Below, in pieces: positions 32,527 to 42,355 of a DNA stretch of 64,000 bases. Source of the stretch: an uncultured Mycoplasmatota bacterium (GTDB lineage Bacteria > Bacillota_I > Bacilli_A > RF39 > UBA660); contig USFG01000001.1 in the NCBI GenBank assembly GCA_900553855.1, forward strand, positions 127,702-191,701. The letters run 5' to 3'. Position numbers and translations under genes: made by a program. The notes under the pieces are model-generated. The model was given only the letters and a program-made list of their open reading frames with translations. It did not search any database and had not been told where the DNA came from. Position 1 is the first letter of the stretch, and each line of letters starts with the position of its first letter.

Positions 32527-34389
32527 CTATTCTTCTGTTTCGGCGATATTTTTACATACTGTAACTTTTAAGTTATCAATGTTATTAGTAAGTGTTCCGC
32601 TTCGAATATCTTGATTTGTTATTTTGTTATTTTCACAATCGTTTGATGTATATTCTTCTTCTGTTATGGTAATATTTCTAGAACTTGCCCATTCTTTAAC
32701 GTATTCTATAGATGAGCCAATAAAGTTTGGTAAGGTTTCATTTCTTGTTCCTGAAGTTACGTTTTTACCTATAACAGGGATAGTAAACTCTTTATTTGCT
32801 GAGAATGAGAATGTTTTAATTAATTCAGTTTCTTGTAATTCTAGATTTTCTTTCATTGCTTTTACAATTTCTTTTAAACTATTTTCATAATATTGGAATG
32901 TATACATATCATAACCATTTTGATATATTGTTAAATCGTAACCACTTAGGTATGTTTTTTGAATATTTATAAAGTTATTATCATCAAAATTATTATTAAG
33001 TAAGATATTTTTACCTACATTATAGAAATTTAATATTTCTTTAGTTGACATGTTTGTATCAATATTATTTGATACTGCATTTAATAATTTATAAAAAGTA
33101 TCAATTGATCTAATTGTTTTAGTTTTATTAGCGATAGCTGTAACAACTGCTTGTTGATGTTCGATTCTTTTAAAATCAGATGATGCAAATTGATGTCTGT
33201 TTCTTGAGTAAGCAAGAGCTTGTTCACCATTAATAGTTTGATTGGGTCCTGGTGTGATATATACTAAATTTTCACCAAAACTACGATTTGAATCTTGTTC
33301 ACAAATTTTATCGCCACAATTAATGTTTCCATTTTTTCTAAAATCCGGTTTATCTATATCTAAAGTAACACCACCAAGGGCATCTACTAAAGAAACTACA
33401 CCTTTAAAGTTAATTTTTACATAATAATCAATATTAATATCAATTAAATTTTGAATTGTATCTATCATACATTTAGTTCCGTATCCAGCTGCTGAATTTA
33501 TTTTATTACTTTTGTTATTATTACAAGCAATTGGTACATATGTATCTCTTGGAATAGAGAAGATAGTTGCTGATAATGTTTTAGGGTTAAATGTTATTAA
33601 CATTATAGAATCACCATTAAATGCTGCATTGTTGGATAAACCATCATATTCTGAATCTACGCCTAGTAGTAAAACTGTAAATGGTTCAGTAACTGATTTA
33701 TTGGTTGATGCTACTGTATCTTGATTTTTCATTTGTTTACTATAAGAATCTATTATAAATGTCTCGTTTGCGATGTTTATATATTTTTCAATATTATTAT
33801 ATTTTAAAACATAATTTCCATCTATAAATATAGCATCTACTTCTTTATTATATAAGGCATCAAGTAATTTTTCATATGAATCATATTCTGTTATTTTTAC
33901 TTTCATTCCCTTATTAGCCATATATTCTTGAGGTAAAATATATCCTTCAATATCTTCTTCATTATTTATTAAACCGATAGTTTTTATTTCAATATCTTTA
34001 TCTAAACTAATTAAATTAGTTGTATAAATTATTTTATCTTTACTTATATTATCTACTATTTTATAGGTCTTATTTATATAATAGTAACCAAATGAATTAG
34101 CACCAGTAAAGATGGTTGTAAGAACTAATAAAATGGTTAAAATTATATGTTTTTTTAAAATTAATAAAAATAGTCCAATAAATAAAAATAAAATTAAGTT
34201 TAAATATAAAAATATTATTAAAATAATTCTAAATAAAGTTTCAATATTTCCTAATAATATTAAACTATAAGAAAATAAAATTATTGATACTAAATATAGA
34301 ATAAATAGTATATAGAAAGATATACGATATATCTTGTTTGTCTTTTTTAATTTTTTAAATAAATTTTTAATGTTACTCTTTTTACTCAT
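32527..34389 (-). CDS. LytR-CpsA-Psr (LCP) family wall-polymer transferase
   Basis: LCP enzymes attach teichoic acids or capsule from lipid carriers to peptidoglycan. The 620-residue protein has four N-terminal TM helices, then an extracytoplasmic accessory domain (IKTIGLINNEEDIEGYILPQ; VDAIFIDGNYV). The LCP catalytic domain follows: FTVLLLGVDSE; GDSIMLITFNPKTLSATIFSIPRDTYV; ALAYSRNRHQFASSDFKRIEHQQ, with the conserved Arg and Asp residues. The C-terminus has a PASTA-like domain (NFIGSSIEYVKEWASSRNI). The ATG at 34389 has AGGTG 6 bases upstream; a GTG 9 bases earlier is less likely. It is convergent with the interrupted amidase. Confidence 0.9.
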   Translation of the reverse strand: MSKKSNIKNLFKKLKKTNKIYRISFYILFILYLVSIILFSYSLILLGNIETLFRIILIIFLYLNLILFLFIGLFLLILKKHIILTILLVLTTIFTGANSFGYYYINKTYKIVDNISKDKIIYTTNLISLDKDIEIKTIGLINNEEDIEGYILPQEYMANKGMKVKITEYDSYEKLLDALYNKEVDAIFIDGNYVLKYNNIEKYINIANETFIIDSYSKQMKNQDTVASTNKSVTEPFTVLLLGVDSEYDGLSNNAAFNGDSIMLITFNPKTLSATIFSIPRDTYVPIACNNNKSNKINSAAGYGTKCMIDTIQNLIDINIDYYVKINFKGVVSLVDALGGVTLDIDKPDFRKNGNINCGDKICEQDSNRSFGENLVYITPGPNQTINGEQALAYSRNRHQFASSDFKRIEHQQAVVTAIANKTKTIRSIDTFYKLLNAVSNNIDTNMSTKEILNFYNVGKNILLNNNFDDNNFINIQKTYLSGYDLTIYQNGYDMYTFQYYENSLKEIVKAMKENLELQETELIKTFSFSANKEFTIPVIGKNVTSGTRNETLPNFIGSSIEYVKEWASSRNITITEEEYTSNDCENNKITNQDIRSGTLTNNIDNLKVTVCKNIAETEE

Positions 34390-34495
34390 GGCTTTCACCT
34401 AGTATAAATATTAACATAAATTTTTTTAAAATAAAAGTGATATATGCCAATTCGATAAGTCATTATGTAACATAAAATAATATGGGTGATGGAAT

Positions 34496-34723
34496 GTGGA
34501 TAGTACAATAATTATTGTTGTTGGATTAATTGTATCATTAATTTCAATAGTAACACCTATAATTAAACTTAATAATAATTTAACTAGATTAAATGTAACG
34601 ATAGTGGGACTAACTAATTCAATGGAAGAAGTACTTATTACAACTAAAAATCATGAAAAAAGGATTATGTATTTGGAGCATAACTGGAAGAGTGGTGATG
34701 CAAATGGAAATAACAATTCCTAG
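34496..34723 (+). CDS. small TM/coiled-coil protein, XhlA-like
   Basis: The 75-residue protein (GTG start, GGGTGATGG upstream) has one N-terminal TM helix (IIIVVGLIVSLISIVTPII). A short amphipathic coiled coil follows (LNNNLTRLNVTIVGLTNSMEEV) and a polar tail. This resembles phage XhlA-type lysis helpers in mirrored order. It overlaps the next small gene, also membrane-bound, and the pair lies near an amidase and an LCP gene. It may be a remnant of a lysis module, or a small envelope protein. No firm family call. Confidence 0.5.
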   Translation: MDSTIIIVVGLIVSLISIVTPIIKLNNNLTRLNVTIVGLTNSMEEVLITTKNHEKRIMYLEHNWKSGDANGNNNS

Positions 34724-34958
34724 TATTATTTCACTTATGACTTTAATCATTGGATATATTAGTAAGTATTTAGGATTAGATAGTAAATATATTCCATTTC
34801 AAAATATTGCTATTGGAGTATTATCAGGAATATTAGTGTATTTTTTAAAGTTAGATACAAATATATGGAGTGCTTTAGTTATATGTTTAATTTCAGCATT
34901 ATCAGCAGGTGGTTTATATGATTCTATTAAAAAAAATAATGATGGAGAAATAAGTTAA
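34704..34958 (+). CDS. holin-like small membrane protein
   Basis: The 84-residue protein begins MEITIPSIISLMTLIIGYISKYLG and has three short hydrophobic segments (5-20, 31-46, 52-70). It ends in a charged tail (SIKKNNDGEIS), the usual shape of phage holins, as does LKLDTNIWSALVICLISALSAGGLYD. I place the start at 34704 (an ATG 6 bases earlier is possible), with AAGAGTGG upstream. It overlaps the coiled-coil gene by 20 bases. Holins let amidases cross the membrane, so the interrupted amidase 2.2 kb away may once have belonged with it (inference). Confidence 0.58.
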   Translation: MEITIPSIISLMTLIIGYISKYLGLDSKYIPFQNIAIGVLSGILVYFLKLDTNIWSALVICLISALSAGGLYDSIKKNNDGEIS

Positions 34959-34986
34959 ATTATTAAATTTAAAATTATTTATTTTG

Positions 34987-35015
34987 AAGAACTTTAAATT
35001 TTTAGAGTTCTTTTT
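34987..35015 (+). terminator. terminator after the holin-like gene
   Basis: A 7-bp stem AAGAACT/AGTTCTT (34987-34993, 35006-35012) is followed by a T run. Confidence 0.7.
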
Positions 35016-35077
35016 CTAATTTACTAAAAATAAGTTACATGATATACTATAAAGGAAGAAGAAGGGAACTAATTAAT

Positions 35078-35455
35078 ATGAAAAAAGTTATAAAAATTGT
35101 TATAGTTCTATTGTGTTGTTTAGGTATTTTTTTAATCTATAATTATATTAAACCAGTAGATGATACATATAAGTTATATATTAAGTGTAATAATCATGGT
35201 GAAAAATATAGTGTTATGATTAATGATGAAATTAAGTTTGCAACTGATGATGAAAAGTGTGCTTTAAATTTAAAAGTTGAAGATATAAATAGAGATTATA
35301 TTAAATTAAGTTCTAATACATTTTTTTATAAAATTAATGGTAGAGATTTAATAGATAGTTTGACTCTGTCATATGATGTATATGTATCTAGTAATAGTGA
35401 TTTAACTTTAGTTGGTCATGATAAAGATACTAGATTCGAGTTTTCTTATAAATAA
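35078..35455 (+). CDS. small membrane-anchored hypothetical protein
   Basis: The 125-residue protein starts MKKVIKIVIVLLCCLGIFLIYNYI, one TM helix or uncleaved signal, followed by an extracytoplasmic beta-rich domain with a Cys pair (YIKCNNHG; DEKCALN). I do not recognise the family. GGGAACTAATT precedes this ATG; an in-frame start at 35039 has no ribosome site. It precedes a larger surface protein by 20 bases, so the two are probably an operon of envelope proteins. Confidence 0.65.
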   Translation: MKKVIKIVIVLLCCLGIFLIYNYIKPVDDTYKLYIKCNNHGEKYSVMINDEIKFATDDEKCALNLKVEDINRDYIKLSSNTFFYKINGRDLIDSLTLSYDVYVSSNSDLTLVGHDKDTRFEFSYK

Positions 35456-35475
35456 TTATTAATGGGTGGATAGGT

Positions 35476-37065
35476 ATGAAAAAATTTATTTTATTATTTA
35501 CTTTTTTGTTATTACCAAAAGTCGTATTTGCGGATAATGAGTTTTTACTTTCTTGTGATAAAAATAAAATTAATGTAAATGATCAAGTTATTTGTAGATT
35601 TTCTTTTAAATCTGATGATGAGTATAATTATATTAAATATGATATAGCTGAACTTGATGGGCTTTCTTTAATTGATGTTAGGAGTAATTATTCAAATTTA
35701 TGGAATGTAAAAAATAATGAAAGTTTATCACAAAATGTTGTAAATGGATTACAAGAATTTGGAATTTTATTGTTTAAAGCTGATAAATCTGGAGAATATG
35801 ATGTTAAGGTTTCAAATATATCTTATGGAATTTATAATTCTAGTGAATTAAAAGAAGTAAAAGAAGTTAGTACTAAGGTTAAAGTTATTAGTGATGATAA
35901 TTTTTTAAAAAGTATTATGATTAATGATGTTGTAATTGATGACTTTGATAATAATAAATTTAATTATACTTATGAAACTGATTTAAGTGAGATTAATATT
36001 GAGGCTATTTCTAATAATAATTTTGCAAATGTGAGTGGTACTGGAAAGATAACCTTAACTAAACATTTAGAAAGAGTAGTTGTTCCAATAATTGTTACTA
36101 GTGAAAGTGGTGCTAGTAGAGCATATATCTTAAATATTGTTAATAAAAAATATGTTGATAATAATATAGATAAAAAACTAGAAGATTTAATTATTAAAAA
36201 TGATGCGGGCGATACTATTATTTTTGATTTTAAAAGTGAAATATATGATTATAATATCGAAGTTGGTAGTAAAGTTAATTATGTAAATATTTCACCTAAG
36301 ATTTTAAATAAAGATTGTAATTTTGTTAAAGGATTTAATGCTGGTAAGGTTAATATTAAATCTGGTAATAATATAGTTTTAATAAAAATAGTAGATAAAG
36401 ATAACAATGAAAAAACTTATGTTTTAAATATTATTAAACCAATAGAATCTTTTTCTAACAATAGTTATTTAAAATCTATTGATATAAAAGGTTATAATTT
36501 AAAATTTAGTAAAAAAGTAAGAAATTATAATTTGGAAATTAAAAGAAATGATAGAAGTTTAGATATTAGTCCGGTTCTTGATGATGAAAATGCATCATAT
36601 GTAATTAGTGGAAATGAGAATTTAAAAAATGGTAGTGTTATTTATATAACTGTTACTGCTCCTGATACATCTAATACGGTTTATACTATTAATATAAGTG
36701 TTAAAAAAGCTAATATGTTTGTGATTCTTTATTTAATTATTCCAGTTGGATTAATATACTTAGGATATAAATATAAAGATAGTATTGTTAAGTTACTAAA
36801 GAAGAAGAAATTAATTGAAGATTTAACTTTAGATGAATTATTAACAAGATATAATTTGAATTATAAAGATAAGGGATTAACTAAATTTTTTGATAAATTA
36901 AGTGAAGTGGATAAGAGAACTATTTTGATTGATTCTTTAAAAAATAATATTTTAGCTAATAAAACTAGTTTATACTTAGACTTATATAAAGCAAGTAAAC
37001 ATGGTGTTAAAAAGAATAAAAAGGCTAGTACTAAAAACAAGGTTAAGAACAATAAAAAGAAATGA
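35476..37065 (+). CDS. surface protein with cadherin-like beta-sandwich repeats
   Basis: The 529-residue protein has a signal peptide (FILLFTFLLLPKVVFA, cleavage near residue 19), then a cohesin/BslA-like N-terminal beta domain (residues 20-140). Three cadherin-like (Cadherin-like 12) domains follow, starting FLKSIMINDVVIDDF, LEDLIIKNDAGDTI and YLKSIDIKGYNLKF. Each ends in the family's A/E-x-x-Y-x-L/I-N-I. A TM helix (MFVILYLIIPVGLIYLGYKY) and a cytosolic Lys-rich tail end the chain. It is membrane-anchored and faces outwards; binding partners are unknown. The stop is TGA, and the terminator stem overlaps it. Confidence 0.75.
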   Translation: MKKFILLFTFLLLPKVVFADNEFLLSCDKNKINVNDQVICRFSFKSDDEYNYIKYDIAELDGLSLIDVRSNYSNLWNVKNNESLSQNVVNGLQEFGILLFKADKSGEYDVKVSNISYGIYNSSELKEVKEVSTKVKVISDDNFLKSIMINDVVIDDFDNNKFNYTYETDLSEINIEAISNNNFANVSGTGKITLTKHLERVVVPIIVTSESGASRAYILNIVNKKYVDNNIDKKLEDLIIKNDAGDTIIFDFKSEIYDYNIEVGSKVNYVNISPKILNKDCNFVKGFNAGKVNIKSGNNIVLIKIVDKDNNEKTYVLNIIKPIESFSNNSYLKSIDIKGYNLKFSKKVRNYNLEIKRNDRSLDISPVLDDENASYVISGNENLKNGSVIYITVTAPDTSNTVYTINISVKKANMFVILYLIIPVGLIYLGYKYKDSIVKLLKKKKLIEDLTLDELLTRYNLNYKDKGLTKFFDKLSEVDKRTILIDSLKNNILANKTSLYLDLYKASKHGVKKNKKASTKNKVKNNKKK

Positions 37066-37098
37066 ATATTTTGGAATAATTAATTCATTTCTTTTTTT
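37057..37098 (+). terminator. terminator of the surface-protein gene
   Basis: An 11-bp stem AAGAAATGAAT/ATTCATTTCTT (37057-37067, 37083-37093) is followed by a T run. Confidence 0.85.
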
Positions 37099-37170
37099 GT
37101 CTATATTTAAAAAATAGTAATAGAATTTTTAATTATTAGCTAAATTATAGTTGGTAGTTTTTATCAAGAT

Positions 37171-37206
37171 AAAAAATGGTTAGTTTTCACTAATCATTTT
37201 TTAGTT
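37171..37206 (-). terminator. terminator of the minus-strand SDR operon
   Basis: On the minus strand a 13-base stem AAAAATGATTAGT/ACTAACCATTTTT with one mismatch and a GAAA loop is followed by T. Confidence 0.8.
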
Positions 37207-37209
37207 TTT

Positions 37210-38079
37210 TTACCAATTTTCTTTAATTTCAGGTCTTGAGTCTGGTTTATTAACTATTTTGATTCCAAAGCCAGCAGATGTTGTTCCACCATCAACTAAG
37301 ATATCAGTACCGGTTAAGTAACCATTTTGAGGATTAATAACTGAACTTATTAAGTAACCTATTTCTTCTGGTTTAGCACCACGATCAAATCCAGAATAAT
37401 GTAGGCATAATTGCGTACCTGGTTCGTTTGCTTCTTTAACTGTCATTGGAGTATGAACGAATCCTGGTGAAACTGAAACAACGCGAATATTTTTTTCTTT
37501 AGCATATTTATAGGCAGAATTTTTAACATACCATATAACAAAGTTTTTAGATAAACAATAGGCAATTTGAGATGCCTTTTCTTTTCCTAATAGTTTACAT
37601 CTTTTGATCATTTTTTCTAAAAATAAGTTTTCATCTCTTAGAGCATAATAGTAAAATTTTTCGGGAATTAAAATTTTAGGCAGTGTATATGCTGAACATG
37701 AAGCAACATCACAAATACATCCTCCGTCCATAACTTTAAAAAATTCTTGATTTATATATTTTGTGCCTAAAGCATTAATTCTTAAAACGTTTTCTGATGA
37801 AACACCAGTACCTGATACTCCTGCTGAGTTAACAACACCTACTACGTTACCTTTGCTTTTAGCGAATATAGCAAGTTTTTCTACGTTTTCACGATTTGAT
37901 GTATCACATACATAATATTCTACATTAATACCACATTCTTTTATTTCTTTTGTTGCGTTTATTAATTTTTCTTCATTTCTTCCACTTATTATTACTAAAC
38001 TGTTTTCTTTTGGCATCGTTTTGGCTGTTGCTAAACCAATACCAGATGTGCCTCCTGTTATTACATAAATATTTTTCAT
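37210..38079 (-). CDS. short-chain dehydrogenase/reductase
   Basis: The 289-residue protein is a classical SDR: the NAD(P) motif TGGTSGIG is at residues 8-15. NSAG is at about 90. The catalytic Ser lies in DVASCSAY, followed by Y-x3-K in AYCLSKNF, and the PGFVHTPM block is present. A 25-residue insertion before the catalytic Tyr (IPEKFYYYALRDENLFLEKMIK) is found in bile-acid or steroid dehydrogenase-like SDRs, but substrate cannot be told here. It is 3 bases after the kinase-like gene, with AGGAGG in its leader, so the two are co-transcribed. Confidence 0.82.
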   Translation of the reverse strand: MKNIYVITGGTSGIGLATAKTMPKENSLVIISGRNEEKLINATKEIKECGINVEYYVCDTSNRENVEKLAIFAKSKGNVVGVVNSAGVSGTGVSSENVLRINALGTKYINQEFFKVMDGGCICDVASCSAYTLPKILIPEKFYYYALRDENLFLEKMIKRCKLLGKEKASQIAYCLSKNFVIWYVKNSAYKYAKEKNIRVVSVSPGFVHTPMTVKEANEPGTQLCLHYSGFDRGAKPEEIGYLISSVINPQNGYLTGTDILVDGGTTSAGFGIKIVNKPDSRPEIKENW

Positions 38080-38082
38080 TTT

Positions 38083-38649
38083 TTATTCCTCCTTTCCATA
38101 ATCATGATCTAATAGATTAAATACATTTAATTTTAATTCTTCTAAAGTTCCATCATTAATAATTTCATGGTTATATTTATCATAATTATCAAGAGCTGTT
38201 TCAGTTCGGTGAACACTTTCAGTTTGGTTTAAACTATTATCAAATTCAGGTCTAACTATGTTTATTTTGATGACATTTGGATATATACTATTTATTGTAT
38301 CTAATTCCTCTGGTAATCTTGCATCACTTATAGTGATTATATCAGCAAAATAGCTAAGTACTTTAATATCATCAACGATCCTTTTTATAAAATAATAATT
38401 ATCAATTTTGTCTCTAATAATATCGGTTCCTAGTTGTTGTAATAGGGTTCTTGGTTTAGTTTCTTCAGAGCCATCCCATGAACTTATTAATTTAGCATAA
38501 TATTTAATATAAAAACTAAATTGTAAGTTTATAACTTTTAAATTATTTTTTTCTCCATATTCTTTAATAAAACTAGCTGTTGTATCTTTACCAGCACGGG
38601 CTTTACCAGCTAGCATTATTATTTTAGGATTTTTATTTGTTATTTCCAT
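38083..38649 (-). CDS. P-loop deoxynucleotide monophosphate kinase-like protein
   Basis: The 188-residue protein opens KIIMLAGKARAGKDTTASFI, a Walker A GKARAGKD typical of dNMP kinase-like and phosphomevalonate kinase-like P-loop enzymes. It then has LLQQLGTDIIRDKI, ITISDARLPEELDTI (a LID/Arg-containing acceptor region) and VRPEFDNSLNQTESVHRTETALDNY. Such enzymes phosphorylate nucleoside monophosphates and are common in phages. Here it is chromosomal, upstream of an SDR in a two-gene operon. The exact acceptor is unknown. Confidence 0.68.
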   Translation of the reverse strand: MEITNKNPKIIMLAGKARAGKDTTASFIKEYGEKNNLKVINLQFSFYIKYYAKLISSWDGSEETKPRTLLQQLGTDIIRDKIDNYYFIKRIVDDIKVLSYFADIITISDARLPEELDTINSIYPNVIKINIVRPEFDNSLNQTESVHRTETALDNYDKYNHEIINDGTLEELKLNVFNLLDHDYGKEE

Positions 38650-38879
38650 AAAATTACCTCTTCTATAATAAATATAATATAATTTTTGTATTTTTTACAT
38701 TTTTTTGTTAAGTAAAGTGTAAAGTTTTGTAAGAATTTTTCAAGGGATAGCCACATCGTTAATCTGAAGGGGTAATTCCTTTATTTTTTTACTTAAATTT
38801 TGATAGTTATATATTTTGAAATTCTTCAATAAAATTAATTTATGTGATAAAATATTATTTATCTAGGAGGTATATAATT
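38650..38879. other. 230-bp divergent intergenic region
   Basis: It separates the kinase/SDR operon from the ABC gene. A weak hairpin AAGG/CCTT at 38767-38781 is followed by TATTTTTTT and may end a short leader transcript on the plus strand. The ABC ribosome site AGGAGG lies at the right end. I recognise no riboswitch. Confidence 0.4.
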
Positions 38880-41800
38880 ATGCTTGAAATTAAAAATATT
38901 TCTAAAGAATATAAAGTAGATAATTATACTCAAAAAGCACTTGACAATGTAAGTGTTAATTTTAGAGATAATGAATTTGCATCAATATTAGGTCCATCAG
39001 GAAGTGGTAAAACAACACTTTTAAATATTATTGGTGGATTAGATAAATATGATAGTGGAGATCTAATTATTAATGGAGTCAGTACTAAAAATTATAATGA
39101 TAGAGATTGGGATACTTATAGAAATCATAAGATTGGTTTTATATTTCAAAGCTATAATTTAATTGGTCATCAAACTATTTTGAGTAATGTAGAACTTGCT
39201 TTAACCTTAGCAGGAATATCTAAAGCGGAAAGAAGAAAAAGAGCAATAGATGCACTTGATAAAGTAGGTTTAAAAGATCATATTAATAAAAGACCTAATC
39301 AATTATCTGGTGGACAAATGCAGAGGGTTGCCATTGCTAGAGCATTAATAAATAATCCAGATATACTTCTTGCTGATGAGCCAACTGGTGCTTTGGATTC
39401 AGTTACAAGTGTACAAATAATGGAGTTATTAAAAGAAGTTGCTAAGGATAAATTAGTTATAATGGTTACACATAATCCGGAACTTGCTAAAAAATATTCA
39501 ACTAGAATAATTGAACTTAAAGATGGGAAGATAATAAGTGATAATAATTCATGTAAGGAGAAAAGTAAAATTAGTAAAAAGTTAGATAATGTTAAGAAGA
39601 CATCGATGTCATTTATAACTGCACTTAGTTTATCTTTTAATAATTTAATGATTAAAAAGAAAAGAACTTTGCTTGTTTCATTTGCTAGTTCAATTGGAAT
39701 TATAGGTATAGCGCTTATTTTAGGATTATCGACTGGATTTCAAAATTATATAGATAAACTACAAGAAGATACTTTAGCCAGTTATCCTTTAACAATTACA
39801 ACTGAACATGGTGATTTAACAAATATGTTGCTTACAATGGTTAGCGATGATAGTGGTAGTGAAGGGGATAAAGTAATTGAAAAACAATATATAAGTAGTA
39901 TGTTTGGAAATGTTAAAAGTAATGATTTAAAGACATTTAAAGGTTATATAGATAAAAATTATGATTTAATAAAAAATGATATTTCTACAATAAAGTATAG
40001 TTATAATGTTGAACCTTTAATTTATACAAAAGATGTTACTAATAAGATTACTAAAATAAATCCAAGTGAATTTTTTTCTTCTTTTGGTGCAAGTTCTATG
40101 TATTCTTTTTCTTCAGTGTTTAATCAAATGATTGATGATATATCTTCTCTTGAAAAAGATTATAATGTGTTAGCAGGCAGTTGGCCTAAAAATTATAATG
40201 AAATGGTTATTGTTTTATCAAGTAAGAACACTATAAGTGATTTACTTGTTTATTCTTTAGGATTAAGAGATAGTAGTGAACTTAATAATATGATTAAAGA
40301 TATTATGGCTGGTAAAGAAGTAAATATTAAAAATGATCCGATGGAATTTACTTATGAAGATTTAATGAATGTTAAGTTAAAGTTGGTTAATCCAAGTGAT
40401 ATGTATAAATATAATTCTAAATATAAAGTTTATGAAGATTTAAGTGAAGATAGTGATTATGTTAAAAAGATATATGATAATGCGGAAGAGTTAAAAATAG
40501 TTGGTGTTGTTGCACCTAATTCATCTAATTCCTCAATGAGTTTAATGGCAGGTGTTGCATATCCTAGTAGTTTAACTAAACATATTATTGATCTTGCTAG
40601 TGAAAGTGAAATTGTTAAAAAGCAACTTGAAAATGAGAATATAGATGTATTTACTAATAAAGCATTTGATGGTAAAAAGATTAATGCGAATATTAATTTT
40701 GAAGATATGATAAGTATAGATAAAGATATGCTTCAAAGTGCTTTTGGAATTAATTTAGATGAGAATAAACTTAAAAATATGACAAGTGGTTATACTAAAA
40801 AAATTGAAGAAAGTATTAGTACTGATAATAGTAGTGCTTTAAATGATTTTAATAAAGTTTTAAATGATATTATGAATGGATTTATTAATGATTATGATAG
40901 TAATCCGAGGGAAAGCGTTACTAAAGATGATATAGTTTATAAAGTTATTAGTCTAAATAAGGTTAGTGGTTATGTTAACGAATATATAAATAATGATAGT
41001 GTTACTAATAATTTAAGTGAACTTGAAAAGAATTATTATGTTCCAGCTAATGTGTTTAAAGATACCTATAAAGGTTTGTTACTCGCATTTTTAAATAGTT
41101 ATATTGGATCTTATTCGGCAAATGATAGTTCTTTTAACGATGGAACAGAGGTTAGAGTGTTATTTAATAAAGATTTAATTAATAGTTCTTTAGAGATATT
41201 CTTAAAATCTAGTGTTGTTAGTTTAACTGGTAGTAAGATGGCTGATGGTATGTTAGAAGCTAAAATGAAGGTTAATATTTTAACTACGGTTGGAGAACTT
41301 AGTAATAATTTAGTTAAGGATGTTGCTTCTTCATTTAATGTTGATCAAGATAAAATTGCTAAAGCATTTAAGTTTAATTTAAGTGAACAAGAATTAAGTA
41401 GATTAATGAATGCATTTTCTAGCAATGAGATGGGAAGTGCAAGTACTAATTTAAGTAGTTTAGGATATCAAGATATTGAAAATCCAAGTATGATTTCGTT
41501 GTATTTTAATAGTTTTGATAGTAAAGAAAATGTATTAAAGTTTATTGATAATTATAATGAACAAGTTAAAAATAATAATGAGGAAGATAAGGTAATTAAT
41601 TATACTGATACTACTGGTATATTAATGAAATCTGTTAAAAAGATTGTTGATAGTGTAAGTTATGTATTAATTGCGTTTGTATCAATAAGTTTAATTGTTT
41701 CAAGTATTATGATTGGAATTATTACTTATATTAGTGTATTAGAAAGAACTAAAGAAATTGGTATTTTAAGAGCAATAGGAGCTTCTAAAAAGAATATTTC

Positions 41801-42059
41801 ATCTATATTTAATGCCGAAACTTTTATTATAGGTTTGCTATCAGGAATAATTGGTATTGGAATATCATTATTTTTGTTAGTGTTTATTAATCAGTTAATT
41901 CATAAGTTAACGGGAAATCCGGATATAACTGCGGTACTTCCATTAATTAGTTCAATAATATTAATTTGTTTAAGTGTAGTATTGACTTTAATAGGTGGTT
42001 TAATTCCATCACGAATTGCAAGTAAAAAAGATCCTGTTGAAGCACTTAGAACAGAGTAG
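38880..42059 (+). CDS. MacB-type ABC transporter, fused ATPase and permease
   Basis: The 1059-residue protein has an N-terminal LolD/MacB-type ATPase: Walker A GPSGSGKT near residue 40, Q-loop FQSYNLI, signature LSGGQ, and Walker B ILLADEPTGALDS. A TM helix at about 265-285 (LLVSFASSIGIIGIALILGLS) follows, then a roughly 550-residue extracytoplasmic domain. Three C-terminal FtsX-type TM helices follow (SYVLIAFVSISLIVSSIMIG; TFIIGLLSGIIGIGISLFLLV; SSIILICLSVVLTLIGGLIPS). This is the mechanotransmission class used for peptide export, lipoprotein handling or antimicrobial-peptide resistance. The start follows AGGAGGTATATAATT. The large outer domain suggests a specific extracellular partner. Confidence 0.9.
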   Translation: MLEIKNISKEYKVDNYTQKALDNVSVNFRDNEFASILGPSGSGKTTLLNIIGGLDKYDSGDLIINGVSTKNYNDRDWDTYRNHKIGFIFQSYNLIGHQTILSNVELALTLAGISKAERRKRAIDALDKVGLKDHINKRPNQLSGGQMQRVAIARALINNPDILLADEPTGALDSVTSVQIMELLKEVAKDKLVIMVTHNPELAKKYSTRIIELKDGKIISDNNSCKEKSKISKKLDNVKKTSMSFITALSLSFNNLMIKKKRTLLVSFASSIGIIGIALILGLSTGFQNYIDKLQEDTLASYPLTITTEHGDLTNMLLTMVSDDSGSEGDKVIEKQYISSMFGNVKSNDLKTFKGYIDKNYDLIKNDISTIKYSYNVEPLIYTKDVTNKITKINPSEFFSSFGASSMYSFSSVFNQMIDDISSLEKDYNVLAGSWPKNYNEMVIVLSSKNTISDLLVYSLGLRDSSELNNMIKDIMAGKEVNIKNDPMEFTYEDLMNVKLKLVNPSDMYKYNSKYKVYEDLSEDSDYVKKIYDNAEELKIVGVVAPNSSNSSMSLMAGVAYPSSLTKHIIDLASESEIVKKQLENENIDVFTNKAFDGKKINANINFEDMISIDKDMLQSAFGINLDENKLKNMTSGYTKKIEESISTDNSSALNDFNKVLNDIMNGFINDYDSNPRESVTKDDIVYKVISLNKVSGYVNEYINNDSVTNNLSELEKNYYVPANVFKDTYKGLLLAFLNSYIGSYSANDSSFNDGTEVRVLFNKDLINSSLEIFLKSSVVSLTGSKMADGMLEAKMKVNILTTVGELSNNLVKDVASSFNVDQDKIAKAFKFNLSEQELSRLMNAFSSNEMGSASTNLSSLGYQDIENPSMISLYFNSFDSKENVLKFIDNYNEQVKNNNEEDKVINYTDTTGILMKSVKKIVDSVSYVLIAFVSISLIVSSIMIGIITYISVLERTKEIGILRAIGASKKNISSIFNAETFIIGLLSGIIGIGISLFLLVFINQLIHKLTGNPDITAVLPLISSIILICLSVVLTLIGGLIPSRIASKKDPVEALRTE

Positions 42060-42066
42060 TAAATAG

Positions 42067-42097
42067 AGTAAGTAAATTAAATTTTGCTTGCTTTTTT
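42067..42097 (+). terminator. terminator of the ABC gene
   Basis: A 10-bp stem AGTAAGTAAA/TTTGCTTGCT with two G-T pairs is followed by six T. Confidence 0.8.
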
Positions 42098-42230
42098 GAT
42101 ACTAATAAATAATTATAAAATGGAAAAATGTAAAAAATTGTTAAAATATGTTGGAAAAAATGTGTAACAAATAGATTTGTTAAAAAATTTTATGTAAAAA
42201 TTGGTAATTTATCGTAAAAAAATAGAAGTT

Positions 42231-42305
42231 TTAATTTCCTTCAATATGACTTTGTTCAATTATTTCATTTAATATTTTTCTAATTACTTTTGTTATTCTT
42301 TTCAT
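42231..42305 (-). CDS. possible 24-aa peptide gene in a 550-bp gap
   Basis: An ATG at 42305 opens MKRITKVIRKILNEIIEQSHIEGN and a stop, preceded by AGAGAGAAT. The peptide would be amphipathic and basic. It lies downstream (minus strand) of the structured element at 42356-42463. The coding call is weak. Confidence 0.3.
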   Translation of the reverse strand: MKRITKVIRKILNEIIEQSHIEGN

Positions 42306-42355
42306 TATTCTCTCTGATTAAAAATAAGTCCACAACATAATGTTATGGATTTTAA

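Noticed and set aside
35039..35077. longer start for the 35078 gene
   Set aside because: No ribosome site, and the extension is charged and precedes the membrane helix.
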